The translations under genes and the position numbers were made by a program. From assembly GCA_038030265.1 (NCBI GenBank), contig CM075937.1, positions 39,970,198 to 40,034,197 of the forward strand: DNA of 64,000 nucleotides, read 5' to 3'. Each line of letters opens with the position of its first letter. Position 1 is the stretch's first letter. The DNA is from Corythucha ciliata. Lineage: Eukaryota > Arthropoda > Insecta > Hemiptera > Tingidae. The notes below the pieces were generated by a model. It saw nothing but the letters and a program-made list of their open reading frames with translations. It searched no databases and had not been told where the DNA came from. Shown here piece after piece: positions 24,101-33,349 of this stretch.

Positions 24101-27100
24101 TAGTGCTATACATTTTCAGTTTCCGACTGCATTATGAGAGGGGAGATGCGCAAATGATAATCTAGGTCAAACAACCGGAGCTAGGTGGTTATTTGGGCAA
24201 ATTGGCATAATTGTGGCCTTGGCGTCACCGTACTCGTCTGGGACGGGAAATCCCCCCCCCGCACCGATACCGAGACGAGAAGAACGTTTTCAAGGTGACA
24301 CTGAGATTCTCGGTGTCGTAGGTACCTAGACCACAATTTTCGAGACGACACCGCAATTTTCGAGTTGAGAACACAAAACGCAAAGCCAGGAGTGATAGTA
24401 TCGTTCGAATTCTTAACTGTCTGAGTCGCTCTATCGATCAAGAGCCCCACTCTCTGCAGGGAAGTTCTTTCAGATACCTCTCCCTCCACACTAGACCAGT
24501 AATTCTCTCCTCATCGGGTCAAAATTATCACCACACGAACCTTCTCACCTTCCCTCGGGCACTATACCCTGCCAACAGCACGCATTCAATGCCTGCTAAA
24601 GCGACAGCCTCTCAGCGATGTCGACCACGTCTGTCTGGTGCCTTAACAAGAGCTTCCCACAGGGGAAGCAATGGCACTGGGTGCGCCATTGTCTGTTTGG
24701 AGTGGGGTGCGGGAATTTAAAAAAATAATAACTGCATGAGGTTATCTCTAGGAATAATCGAGTCACCCCAGCCGTCACTCATTTCAGAGCGGTGAGTTTG
24801 AGTCACTCACACAGATGCCAATGATTGTAGGCTCTCGTGTAGCGTTGAGTTCCTCACACCTAATTGAGTGGCCTGAATCTTCTTATTTTAAGGTAGTGAA
24901 AACCGTGAAGTTGTCCTTTTTTAGGGAATCAACACCACGCATTAGCGTACCAACATCACGTACTAAAGGGGGAGAGGGGCATCGGGTCACGGTTCAGAGG
25001 GGAAGGGGCTGAAAAGCTTAAGATGAAAAAGTAGGAATTTTTTGTTTTAAAGCGTTGATTCGCGACTAATATTGAGCACAAGCACTCAATATTAAAGCGC
25101 TAAGAAAAATACAGCAATTCGAGATACCTAGCCCCAAGTTTTTATACATATAGTATAGAAAAAGCGAATTGAAGGCTACAATTGAGGAAGAACGCTAATG
25201 AGGAAGTTTCATGGGTCAGAATTTATTCATTATTCTATCTTTTTAAGGTTTATTTACACTAAAATAGAGCATAAATCGTAATCCGTTCGTAAAATAACCC
25301 AACAGTTAATAAATACGCGATTTTTGAAGTTTTAGGTACTTTCAGACACGCCAGCTAGCATGTTTGTGTCATCAGTGCCTTCCGGAAAAAAATCACCTGT
25401 AAAGTTGCTGTAGGGGAGCGGTTTGTTGTGTTTCTTTGCCTTATTTTCTACAAGAGCTCTTCCAATAATACAATAATGGAGGATAAACAGATGAGTTATT
25501 TAGAGGCATGAAAAGGACAGAGAATACAAGGGGTAGTACGTTGCGGAAAATGTTCGTTTAGGCGGGATGAAAAAATGAAAATTTTTTTAATAAATAAAAA
25601 ATATTTCTGAAGGGAAAAACTTTTTTTATTTTTATAAACAAATATTTACTATTTATTTATTTTAAAAAAATGTTGGAAAATGGGAAATTTCCTCATTGGC
25701 GGATCCGTTTGAGAATACCCGTTAATTCCCCACTTAAATTAAGATTAAAGGCTAATTCTCACCAGCAAAAATGGAGAAAAACGCTGGTTCGCGGATCAAT
25801 TTGAGGAAATCCTCTAATTCACAGCTAAAATTGAGTTAAAGTGGTAATTATTGGCTAAAATTTTGAATAAGCACAAGTGATTCGCGGCTAAAATTAAGGA
25901 AAAAGCGCTAAATGCGTGACAACAATAAAGAAAACATGCTAATTCGCTTGTGTATCTGAGAAAACCGTGAATTCACGGCTAAAACTAAGAAAACCAGCTA
26001 ATTCACGGCAAAACAACAGAAGATCTCGGCTAAAATTGAGAAATAATTCGCGTGTAAAATGGAGAAAAAGCGTTAATTTGTGAGAAGAAGTGAGAAAAAG
26101 TGATAAATCGCAGTCAAAATTAAGAAAAATACGTAGATAATTCGCGGGGTAAAATGTTACTTCACGGCTAAAATTGAGAAAAAGCGCTAAAATCGTGGAT
26201 AAAGTGTAAAACAAAGCAGTAATTCGCGGTTAAAATTACGAAACATGCTAATTCACGAAAAATCAATAATTAACCAATGTTTTTACGAAAAAGCGCTAAT
26301 TCACGCCTAAAATTACGAAAACTAAATTTTCGGCTTATTCAGAACGGCAAGTTCGTGGCAATGTGAGAAAATGCGCAATTTTTTCAGTTTAAAAAAAACA
26401 ACTATCCAACGCCGGCAAATGAAGCTTTATCAAGCTTAAACATGTAGCTGGGTTTTATACTGCTCATAAAAACCGTTTTGTAGTTGGATTTGTTAAAAAT
26501 AATAAACTTAGCCGGTTCACACGGCTGAAACTTGTGGTTACATTGGTCTAAAATGGCTCTCATTTCAAAAGAAATGTAATGCTCTTCAACTTACTTTCTG
26601 AGATCTATCGTGAGATATTAAAAGTACAGTCGTCACAAGCAAAAGAGTCGAAAACAGCAGAAAATGACAGTTTTAAACAGAATTTTCTAATATTTCCGAG
26701 TCCTGTAAGTTGGAAACTATTAGGAATAAAAAGAAGTTCCTGGGGAAAAAGTTGTGGCAAATTTTGTCAGCTATTCATTTGCTATGTCAGCTTTGCATTT
26801 GCATTGGTAGTTGGCGCTACGATTTGCGGCGTCCGATATAATTCGGAAAAGTCGTTACAAGTGAACTTTTCGGTGGCCTCCAGCAGCCCGCTCACTTCAG
26901 AATTCCGGGGACTTTTAGTATGTTTCCCTCCCAACTACCTTAAAAAACACAGTGGAAAAATAAAAATTCACTAAACTGACCATGTCGTCTATATTCTCTT
27001 ATTGACTGGACTAGTGATGCCTGAGTCATTCAATGAAATGCCTTCCATTATATTGAGTAATGAGATTGAACCGTGTAAAAGAGTCTTAAAATTGAAAAAT

Positions 27101-30100
27101 ATAGCGCTAATTAACAGGTAAAATTGGGAAATACACACATTCATTGCATGCAAAATTGCTAATTCGTGGCTAAAATGGAGACAAATCTCTAATTCACCGA
27201 CGAAATCGAGAAAAACTGATGAAGTGTCGAAAAATCACTTATTCGCGGCTCCTGAAGGAAACTTCATGGGGGACGTTGGTGAAACATTCGCGATTCGGTT
27301 TTCGCCAATTGTCCAAGACCGGCACTGCAATGAGCTGCCCCAGGGCACATTTATGGTTTATGGCCCACGACCAAAAAAGGTTGGCCTGCCCTGATTTAAC
27401 ACAACACAACAATTAAATGACTTGTTTAATTGGAGAACAAGGGGCCCCCAAATAATGTCCACCGATAGGTGTAGACCCTCTGCTGACACCATGGCCCATG
27501 AAATAGGTTTCCGGTGAGCTCGATTCGCACAATTTGTTTGGTTTAAGAAATGAGCCACAGGCGGAATTGTCTTTTGAATTAGCCACAACCACAAAACAAA
27601 GTTCTGTAAGTGGCAAAATATGGTCCGCAAAATATGGAGTTGGAAAGACCAAAATTGCTGTTTCGAAGGAACCAAACCCTTGAAATTGACTCCCCAAAAA
27701 ACAAAGTTCGTCGGGATTGATCCATAGAGAAATCCAAATTCTCGGGGTCACCTGATTCAAAAAAGCAATTCCGCTTGTTTCGACGTCCAAATGTGACAAT
27801 TACAGAACCCGAATTCACGGTTCTGCTCAATTCAATAACCGATTTTTGCACATTTTAAAAATTCACCGGTTTGGCTGATTCTAAAACGAAACTTTGCGGA
27901 TTTGGCACCTCAGAAACCAATTTAGCGGGGTTGGCTCCCTAAAACCCAAACTTCACGCTTTTGTGTGTTCAAAGCTCATTTAAAACCAACTTCACGGGCT
28001 GGCCGGCCCCTCCCTCCTGAACATAAACAAAAATTCACGGGGCTGTCTCATTAAAAAAACAAATTTTCCAGGTTATGACTCGGCCTTAAAAACAAAATCG
28101 CGGTTTTCGCAAACCACTACAAAAAGTAATTTCGCAGGGTTAGCTCATCTAAAAGAGCAATTCCAAGGGGATTCGTCTCTTTGAAAAAAATTCGCAGGGC
28201 TGGCTTATTCAAAACAAATTTCGCCAAAACAAGCAATTTCGCTGGTTCCGCAGCATTAAAAACCAAATATGGCCCAGCTGACCAGTACAAAATGCAATTT
28301 CCGCAAGCTTGGGTTTTTGGGGTGTGGAGGAAGAAATAATAGGCCTGTTCCAAACTACCCTAGATCTCGTTTTGAACCGTAACAGAATCATCTACCATTA
28401 AAACGCTATGGAGTTGTTTTTTACTATGGTAAAATGGTTCTAGAACGTTTCCGAATGAGTTCAATGGGTAGGTTGGAACAGACCTAACTTCAACTGGAAC
28501 AAACCTACTAGTGGTAATTTTTGGGCAGGAGAGCGTGGGAGCTCCTCCAGTATATGGCATCCTGGCACTCTCGGAGAGTTACTCTCATGTGCAATAGCAC
28601 CCTAACACGATTCATTGCGAAGAATGATTCCCTCTCATTTTTCATATTACCTGCTGTTCCATTGTTTGGTTACACTTTTGAAGAGTCGTCTGGTTTCATT
28701 CAATTTTTCAAAATAAGCCAATGACATCACATGATTTTCTACACTAGTGCAGCACTAGCAAAACTATGGAACGGATCTAATATCAAATCTTAGTAAGTGC
28801 TGAGTATTTTTTCAAGTTTTACAACGGGGTCATTATGAGTAAAATTTGTTGCGTTTTCCACTTACATAAAATTCTGCTCTAGAGCAGTTCCTTTCCACTC
28901 TTCCTCTCAAAATTAAAACATATGTGAACTGAGAAGACGGGTGGAAATGAATTTCTCTAGAGCAAGGGGGTGATTCTGTAACTTGCAAAATTTACGTGTC
29001 GTAAAATGGAAGAAGGGCGAGGGGAGGTACCTCGTTGCCATGGTTTTTACGATACCTAGTGAATTAAACTGTGGAATTTTCACGCTAGAATGTGTGGTCT
29101 CGAAGAAAAAATAATAAATTCTTTACAAATGCGTGGAAAAACCAAGGCAACGGGGTACATCCTCTCCCCCTCCTTCCCAGTTACGACACGTAAATTTTGC
29201 GAGTTACAGAATCACCCCCCAGATTTATACAATAATAATGAATTTCTTAGAGTCGGCTCATTCAAAACCAACAGTTGTGCTGGATCCCTGAAAAAACAAA
29301 ATCTTACGTGGCTAAAAAAATAAGTTCGCAGAATTGTCTCATTAAAACCCAGTTCTACGGGTAAGATTCGTCCCAAAAAAGCAATTTCGAGGCTACCATT
29401 GCTACAAAACCAGAATTCCACACGGTCGACCAATTCAAAAAGCAATCTCGCGGCCTTGGCTCATTTCAAAAAGAGCAACTTCACTGGCCTGACAAAAACC
29501 AAATTTAGCAAGGATGCGTTTATGTTATTTTAAAACCACAGGGGCCTTAGTACAGGTCGATTCAGACTATTCGGACGTGACGTGGGAACATGCTATCTCA
29601 CGTGTGATGAAAAATTCTAGAAAAGGTTTTTATTTGTTTACGTTCACATTGCTCTGACAAGCATCATCCCGCGTGTTCCCACGTCACGTCCGAGCAATGT
29701 GAACGTAAACAAACAAAATCCTTTTCTGGAATTTTGTATCACACGCAGGAATGCGTGTTACCACGTCACGCCCGAATAGTCTGAATCGACCTTACGAACC
29801 CGTGTGAAAATGCCGCGTCCTTGGATCCCGCTTGCAACATTTTTTCCCGACCGTTCGTAACTAAGGCCCCTGGTCTGAGTCATTCGAAAAACGAATTTGA
29901 CGCGGTCGACTCCTTCAAAAATAAAAATTCACATCTGTAGTCAGCTCGTTGAAACTCAATTCACAGGGCTGGTTCTTCAACCAAAATTTCATGGTTTTGG
30001 ACAACTCAAAAACCCAATTTGACACGTTGTTCTCCTTCAAAAATAATATGTCGCAGAATTTGGGCCGTTGAAAAACCAATTTGACGCGTTTAAACTCCAA

Positions 30101-31218
30101 CAAAAAGTTAAATTACGCAGAGTCGGCTCGTTTAAACTCAATTTGCGGGGATGATCCTCGGAGAAAACCAAATTTTGCCAGGTTTGTTTATTAGAAACCA
30201 GCTGTGCTGTCCCATTCAGAAGGTAATTTCGTGGAGGTGGCTAATTAAAAAAACAAATTTCGCGGGGCTGGCTAATCCAAAAAAGATAATTAACCCATAA
30301 AAAGCACTTTTGTGAGGCATGCGCTTCCTCATTCAAATATCAAGTTTTGCAGGGTCGACTCATGGGGGGGATCACGGATTTAGTTCTTTCAACCCCAAAA
30401 CTTCGTGGACCTAAATTGAGATTTGATTTTAGTTCTTGTATGGGGGAGGGGGCAATCTTCAGCTTGGGGGGCAGCTGAAGCACAACTGATGGGATTTGTG
30501 TTTCTTGAGGGATTCGACTCTGTACACTGAGAAGGGGGAGGAGATAATTGCGTCTGATGACCTTGGCTTTTAGCCTTTAGAGGTACTTCCATGTTGTCAT
30601 TTGATACTCAGTTGGTTAAATGGAGCCAAACATCACTTTCTTGACACATGTTGACTATTTTTCTGGAGGGTGGTATAGAGCGTCTTCCTGACATAAGTGT
30701 TTCATTGGCCTTGTCAAATAGATTGGTAAATTGGTCAAGTTTTGGCCGAAAATCATAAATCTGACGACACCGATCCACCACAGTGCAACCATGCAAGCGT
30801 AAATAATTCTACAGTTCACTCACCTAAATCGAACTGTTATCTGCGAGAAGGAACTACGGCGATACTGGCCCTCGAGTATCTCCGAGTCAAACCTCGGATC
30901 CCACCAAGACCGTCTGGACGCCCGTTCAAACGGTATTGGGCAACATATGCCGCAACAGCGAAGTGACTGACCTCCGTGGGCGAGATAACTCTGAATGTAG
31001 GGTCCCAGGGCCAAATGAAGGGCCTCGTCGCACTCGTCATCCTCCTCCTCATCATCACCACTGTCCTTGTCGACGACGACGTCGTCGTCATGTCCTCGAT
31101 TACGGGCGATGCTTATCTCATCTTTGTCACGTGAAAAACTCACGACCGTCGCTCGTCGCTCAGTCGATCGGCAACACCCGTTTTCGTCGTGTCCAATGGA
31201 GGAAGTCCCGTCTGACAT
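6159..31218 (-). CDS. ADCY9: Adenylyl cyclase type 9, 14 coding exons, ~1303 aa
   Basis: Membrane enzyme that makes cAMP from ATP under G-protein control. Coding exons (minus strand): 31218-30824, 23825-23156, 23084-22856, 22791-22537, 22477-22315, 22246-21999, 21924-21857, 21796-21677, 15031-14837, 14772-13838, 13774-13657, 13577-13357, 13278-13076, 6250-6159. All junctions are GT-AG and all phases agree (3912 nt). Order of parts: acidic N-terminus; [16 protein letters not shown], a type 9 signature; TM1-6; C1 with metal aspartates D363 (ILFAD) and D407 (LGDCYY); linker with KDSGIRS; TM7-12; C2 with K1152 (KIKTIG), D1227 (DIWGD), N1234 and R1238 (NIASRMD). Type 9 rather than other cyclases is indicated by the N-terminal signature, the VHYCNF and VWFLNREFE segments and the C2 sequence. 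The short VDVI...KDYFF-like segment before TM7 is only partly present, so one small exon may be missing. Confidence 0.93.
6251..7079 (-). other. ADCY9 intron 13, 3' part, unassigned
   Basis: No coding exon recognised. 6650-7080 is locally GC-richer than its surroundings and open on the minus strand for 122 codons, but the translation has no recognisable family features. Confidence 0.4.
7080..8660 (+). repeat. Minisatellite family B, main array
   Basis: About fifty degenerate units of ~28-33 bp, close to AAAACCAATTTCGCGGG followed by TTTGGCTCTTCAA. The CGCG core is seen as CGCG, CACG, CGTG, CGCA and CATG in different units, the pattern expected from CpG deamination. It sits in ADCY9 intron 13. 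Open frames here are repeat translations. Confidence 0.85.
8661..9103. other. Unassigned intron sequence
   Basis: Mostly unique-looking sequence with a few decayed family B units near 8990-9090. No exon seen. Confidence 0.35.
9104..9420. repeat. Poly(T) tract and decayed family B units
   Basis: A pure T run of roughly 35 bases (about 9104-9141) is followed by scattered B-like units in mixed orientation. Confidence 0.55.
9800..10010 (+). repeat. Minisatellite family E, short array
   Basis: Units of the CTTGCAATTTCGCGAAAATAA type, about five copies with period near 35-45 bp. Same family at 20550-20960 and 32880-33130. Confidence 0.65.
11022..11156. mobile_element. Foldback MITE nested in the 600-bp insert
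   Basis: A 135-bp element whose ends ggcctgttcacaagctct and agagcttgtgaacgggcc are an 18-bp inverted repeat with one mismatch, flanked by ATGAA on both sides (11017-11021 and 11157-11161). A short internal stretch (CATTTTGATAGGTT) recurs at about 44540, indicating a related repeat there. Confidence 0.75.
11303..11430. mobile_element. MITE family 'acgggtgg', copy 1
   Basis: A 128-bp palindromic element: the left arm begins gcgatttccattcaa and the right arm ends ttgaatggaaaacgc, with the centre around CATATG and the motif GAGAGGACGGGTGGAAA. Related copies lie near 28851 and at 32234-32372. Confidence 0.7.
12011..13075. other. ADCY9 intron 13, 5' part
   Basis: No exon supported. It contains a few family B units (about 12420-12560) and an A17 run near 12941. 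An in-frame extension of exon 13 to a stop at 13014 was considered and rejected in favour of the distant exon 14. Confidence 0.5.
13076..15031 (-). CDS. ADCY9: ADCY9 exons 9-13 (TM7-12 and C2 catalytic domain)
   Basis: Exon 9 (15031-14837) gives [22 protein letters not shown] and the start of TM7. Its donor is ATA|GTGGGT, and the join to exon 10 (14772-13838) aligns without gap to human TM7. Exon 10 holds TM7-12, a long extracellular loop rich in D/E/S between TM11 and TM12, and [14 protein letters not shown]. Exons 11-13 hold C2: [56 protein letters not shown]. Position 1126 is Leu and 1156 is Ser, the residues found in forskolin-responsive cyclases; mammalian type 9 has Tyr and Ala there. 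Introns 9 to 12 are short (63-79 nt). Confidence 0.93.
15283..15370 (-). other. Candidate poison exon of ADCY9
   Basis: An 88-nt segment with good splice sites (TGATTTACAG|CTG and GAAG|GTAAGG). It is open in the frame arriving from exon 8 ([12 protein letters not shown]...) but is not a multiple of three. Including it between exons 8 and 9 makes exon 9 read into a TAG within three codons. It has no similarity to cyclases. It may be an NMD-type cassette or a chance pair of splice sites. Confidence 0.3.
15530..16790 (+). repeat. Minisatellite family A array in ADCY9 intron 8
   Basis: About forty degenerate units near GCTAATTCGCGGC followed by TAAAATTGAGAAAAA. A composite block of about 90 bp (ggttaaattgggatcat... 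to ...gtttccggaggcaa) occurs twice, near 16050-16125 and 16550-16625, showing a higher-order duplication inside the array. It is interrupted by A-rich homopolymer (15684-15734). Confidence 0.8.
16791..17639. other. Unassigned intron sequence with an imperfect direct repeat
   Basis: Two related stretches (about 16965-17015 and 17090-17135) share GACCATGCTG and AATTGAGAAAT. A T29G11 homopolymer lies at about 17521-17560. No exon seen. Confidence 0.4.
17640..17993 (+). repeat. Minisatellite family D array, left part
   Basis: Units close to CTCTAACCACAAAAAG/TG, period about 15-30 bp, strongly A-rich and lacking the CGCG core of the other families. The array is split by the LINE at 17994. Confidence 0.65.
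17981..19456 (+). mobile_element. 5'-truncated non-LTR retrotransposon fragment
   Basis: The body is 17994-19443, flanked by an exact 13-bp duplication AATTCACTAACCA (17981-17993 and 19444-19456). The frame starts in the thumb end of reverse transcriptase ([18 protein letters not shown]) and is broken once near 18534. The second part ends with a CCHC-like motif ([19 protein letters not shown]). The 3' end is a (TAC)n-type microsatellite at 19411-19441. It carries no endonuclease and no full RT, so it is inactive. It is antisense to ADCY9, inside intron 8, inserted into a family D array. Confidence 0.88.
19457..20400 (+). repeat. Minisatellite family D array, right part
   Basis: Continuation of the CCACAAAAAGCTC array, dense at 19960-20400 and sparse between 19490 and 19740. 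Confidence 0.6.
20550..20960 (+). repeat. Minisatellite family E array
   Basis: Five to eight decayed units with AAATCTGCGAAATTGCAA / TTTTCGCGAAATT cores, period about 40-60 bp. Confidence 0.55.
20987..21130. mobile_element. MITE, PIF/Harbinger-like, copy 2 (inverted relative to copy 1)
   Basis: 144 bp beginning ggcccattttcaccaac and ending gtgaaatagggct, flanked by TAA on both sides (20984-20986 and 21131-21133). It is the reverse complement of the element at 2631-2778 with scattered differences. Confidence 0.75.
21131..21676. other. ADCY9 intron 8, 5' part
   Basis: No exon seen on the minus strand. Pyrimidine-rich stretch with C9 at about 21328. Confidence 0.4.
21677..23825 (-). CDS. ADCY9: ADCY9 exons 2-8 (TM1-6, C1 domain, C1b linker)
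   Basis: Exon 2 (23825-23156) starts [14 protein letters not shown], carries six hydrophobic spans, then the coiled-coil-like [15 protein letters not shown] and FRPFNM. Exon 3 opens [15 protein letters not shown], and exons 3-5 complete C1 ([45 protein letters not shown]). Exons 6-8 code a low-complexity serine-rich linker with [14 protein letters not shown], a conserved C1b-type motif with basophilic kinase-like serines. Introns 2-7 are 59-74 nt long. Confidence 0.95.
23826..25739. other. ADCY9 intron 1, 3' part
   Basis: No exon recognised. A handful of family A units occur at 25050-25200. The rest is unassigned. Confidence 0.4.
25740..26390 (+). repeat. Minisatellite family A array
   Basis: About twenty units of the CTAATTCGCGGCTAAAATTGAGAAAAAGCG type in ADCY9 intron 1. 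Confidence 0.8.
26391..27059. other. Unassigned intron sequence
   Basis: Contains a 131-codon open frame (26579-26974, +) with one hydrophobic stretch. No start context, splice sites or family resemblance make it a credible gene. Confidence 0.35.
27060..28340 (+). repeat. Family A patch followed by family B array
   Basis: 27060-27260 holds six or so family A units. 27640-28340 holds family B units (for example 27895-27935 and 28130-28260). 27261-27640 is unassigned. Confidence 0.65.
28341..28485. mobile_element. Foldback MITE
   Basis: Left arm aggcctgttccaaactaccc and right arm gggtaggttggaacagacct are inverted repeats with three differences. The interior is partly self-complementary (ttttactatggtaaaatgg). 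Confidence 0.6.
28851..29245. mobile_element. MITE family 'acgggtgg', copy 2, split by another foldback
   Basis: The left arm gcgttttccacttacataaaattctgctctagagc and the motif GAAGACGGGTGGAAA match copies 1 and 3. The right arm is cut at about 28965 by the element 28966-29220 and seems to resume as CAGATTTATAC. The exact right end is uncertain. Confidence 0.5.
28966..29220. mobile_element. Long-armed foldback element, 255 bp
   Basis: The first ~39 bases (gggggtgattctgtaact... to ...acgtgtcgtaa) and the last ~39 are an inverted repeat with one mismatch that I can see. Further inside, a second pair (gaggtacctcgttgcc / ggcaacggggtac) extends the arms. No coding capacity. Confidence 0.75.
29246..29520 (+). 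repeat. Minisatellite family B patch
   Basis: Ten or so decayed units (for example aaaaagcaatttcgaggc, aaaaagcaatctcgcggcc). Confidence 0.6.
29541..29870. mobile_element. Foldback element, 330 bp
   Basis: Terminal inverted repeat aggggccttagt / actaaggcccct plus long internal arms: ggtcgattcagactattcgg with gtttacgttcacattgctc on the left against their reverse complements at 29690-29790. The arms are about 120 bp each. No coding capacity. Confidence 0.75.
29880..30370 (+). repeat. Minisatellite family B array
   Basis: About fifteen units such as AAAACCAATTTGACGCG and AACAAATTTCGCGGGGCTGGCT in ADCY9 intron 1. Confidence 0.7.
30389..30796 (-). other. Open frame of unknown nature just inside ADCY9 intron 1
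   Basis: Two frames (30796-30608 and 30592-30389) are in the same register, separated by one stop and six codons. They are not tandem repeats. The translation ([19 protein letters not shown]...) is not recognised. They start only 28 bp after the exon 1 donor. Could be a decayed transposon piece, an alternative 3' end of the cyclase transcript, or chance. Confidence 0.2.
30824..31218 (-). CDS. ADCY9: ADCY9 exon 1 (N-terminal domain)
   Basis: Starts at ATG 31218 (context CAACATGTC) and codes 131 residues plus two bases. It is basic then highly acidic ([18 protein letters not shown]), then [22 protein letters not shown], the conserved pre-TM1 type 9 motif (human LFERASSRWWDPKFDS). It ends at TTTAG|GTGAGTG in phase 2 and joins exon 2 as [12 protein letters not shown]. 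The 5' UTR was not delimited. Confidence 0.92.
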
Positions 31219-32879
31219 GTTGAGCCGGCGGTCATAACGCTGCCTTTCCTCGAATGAATCTCAGGGAATGCACCGCGATCATCGGAATATTAAACGCTGA
31301 TCTAATGACACTTGCGGCTATTAAAACGAAAAAAAAAAACTAAGAACTCAAAGAAGATAAAAGAGACGTTATCAAATTAAATTACAAACAGGGCTTATCA
31401 CTTATGTAATCGTGTAATTTAAGTCTTCCACAATCATTACGTTTACTTGTAGTTTTCCTCCGAATTTCACACGACTCCCTCTTTCACGCTCTTCTTCAAA
31501 ATTTAATTATTACAAGAAAGTTAAAACACCGTCCTCGATGTAATTATCATTTTCAGTCTTTTTTGTTCAGTCACCCCTCCCCCCATTTGCACGCCGTTTA
31601 ACACTTCACTCTCGCAGACACCCTCGAAACTTATCACGGTCAAGTTCAACTACTCATGGCGTTAGCTGCTGCCTAGAGCGAGCAAAGAAATAGCTAAGCG
31701 AACATTTTCGCACAACTTTTCCGGACCAATAATCGCCCAGTTAGTCGAGTGGAATAACTCTGTAAGAACATTCGCTGCCAGTCCGTTGCACTGATTGCTC
31801 GTAGTGAAACTGAGAATTACGTCAAATTTTCCGGTGAATAAACTTGAAATTGAACCCCCCAGGAAAGCCCTGTTTGCCCCTTATTCACCATAGGTCGAGA
31901 TACTAGAACTTCTACGATCACAAAAACAACTTTTTAACGTCTCAAAAATGACCTCCAGTCACAAAAGTAACACTTCCCTCACCCAACATTTTACGATTTT
32001 TTTTCTAAACACGCTTATTTTTAGGCGAAATGAATGGTTTCCGGACCAGTCAACCAAGTTCAATTGACGGAGTCTGGCCCTACATTGAGGGTCAGTGGGG
32101 GCAAAAGTACACACTTCACGGTCAAATTCCATGTTTGTCGTGAGATGAGAGTTCATTAACCTCAGAATCGAATTTTCAATAAATAGTTATGTGTTTTTAT
32201 ATGCATGTTATTTCCTGTGGTGAGGGGGGTCATGGCGTTTTCTATTTGCATAAAATTCCGCTCTGGAGCCGAGAACTTCCACCCGTCCTTTCCGTTACCA
32301 TATGATGTAATTCAGAGAAGACGGGTGGAAATGCTCGGCTTCAAAGCGGAATTTTATGCAAATGGAGAACGCTATCAGATATACACCATTTTACGTGTGT
32401 CGTGCGTTAAACTTTTCTGTAACGTAATTGTCCATTGCAGGATTATATTCGGGATGAGTCAGATGCTGAGAAAATACAAGAAGTGAAAACAAGAAATTGA
32501 AGGAAAAAATTACATACACCATTTTATTTATACAGTCCCATATTTATGTCCATATTTATACAGTCCCACGGTATAAATAACCAAAAAATCGGTTATTTTT
32601 CCCAAGTCCTTTTTTGCGAACAATGGGTGAGAGGTGGGTGGTTTAGGGAGAGGGGTTTTCCATTTAAAGCGTTGTTTAAAGTATGCGTAATACATACGTT
32701 TTGTCATCCTAATAATTTAAAAAATGTTGCACTGGTACAGTTGAGTAGGCTTTAACTCGCACGACCGAGCAGAGTTGAAGGTGAGGTGTCTGGGACTGCT
32801 CTTTACGTATTCTCTGGTCACTTTTTTTTTTTTTTTTTTTTTTTTGTGACGGTCTTTAGAATTGAAAAGTGGGCGGGCA
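31219..32879. other. Upstream flank of ADCY9
   Basis: Presumed promoter region of ADCY9, mostly unique AT-rich sequence with a MITE at 32234 and a T25 run at 32821-32845. I see no further exon. Confidence 0.4.
32234..32372. mobile_element. MITE family 'acgggtgg', copy 3 (best preserved)
   Basis: 139-bp palindrome: gcgttttctatttgcataaa at the left against tttatgcaaatggagaacgc at the right, continuing inward through ccgctctggagccgag and CTTCCACCCGTCC. Centre near CATATGATG. Confidence 0.8.
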
Positions 32880-33130
32880 GGTTGACATGGCAGCAAAGTA
32901 AAAAATCCACGATTGCCTTGATATTCGCGGCTAATTATCCTAAAAAACTTGCGATTCCATACCTATCTAGTCATAAAACTTTAATTTCGCTGCATTTTCC
33001 ACTCAAAACTCGCAATTTCGCTCATTATCCTCCGAAACTTTTAATTTCAGCGCTATTTCGCCAAAACTTGCAACTTGGCGTCTACGTGAAACCCAGAAGC
33101 TTACAATTTCGTGATTACTTTTACCCTGCT
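32880..33130 (+). repeat. Minisatellite family E array
   Basis: About six units such as AAACTTGCGATTC, AAACTCGCAATTTCGC, AAACTTGCAACTTGGCG with period near 35-40 bp. Confidence 0.6.
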
Positions 33131-33349
33131 TAACCAGGGCCTTATCCTAGGGGGTGCAAAAAAAGGGGGAACATCGGAGCACGTGCCCCCCGGACGCAAC
33201 CACACAGTTTGTAGCTTTTTCTTAGGACGCCATTTTTCTCTCGCTCACTCGCTCTCTCAGTGTCATCAGTCAAATCAGTGCCAAGTTCCTATGTGGGGAA
33301 AACCACGCGAAATTCGTTATTTCTGCTGTGTTCTCCATTAGCCACACAT

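Noticed and set aside
26579..26974. 131-codon ORF with one hydrophobic stretch
   Set aside because: No splice extension, start context or recognisable family, and it lies in a large intron on the opposite strand.
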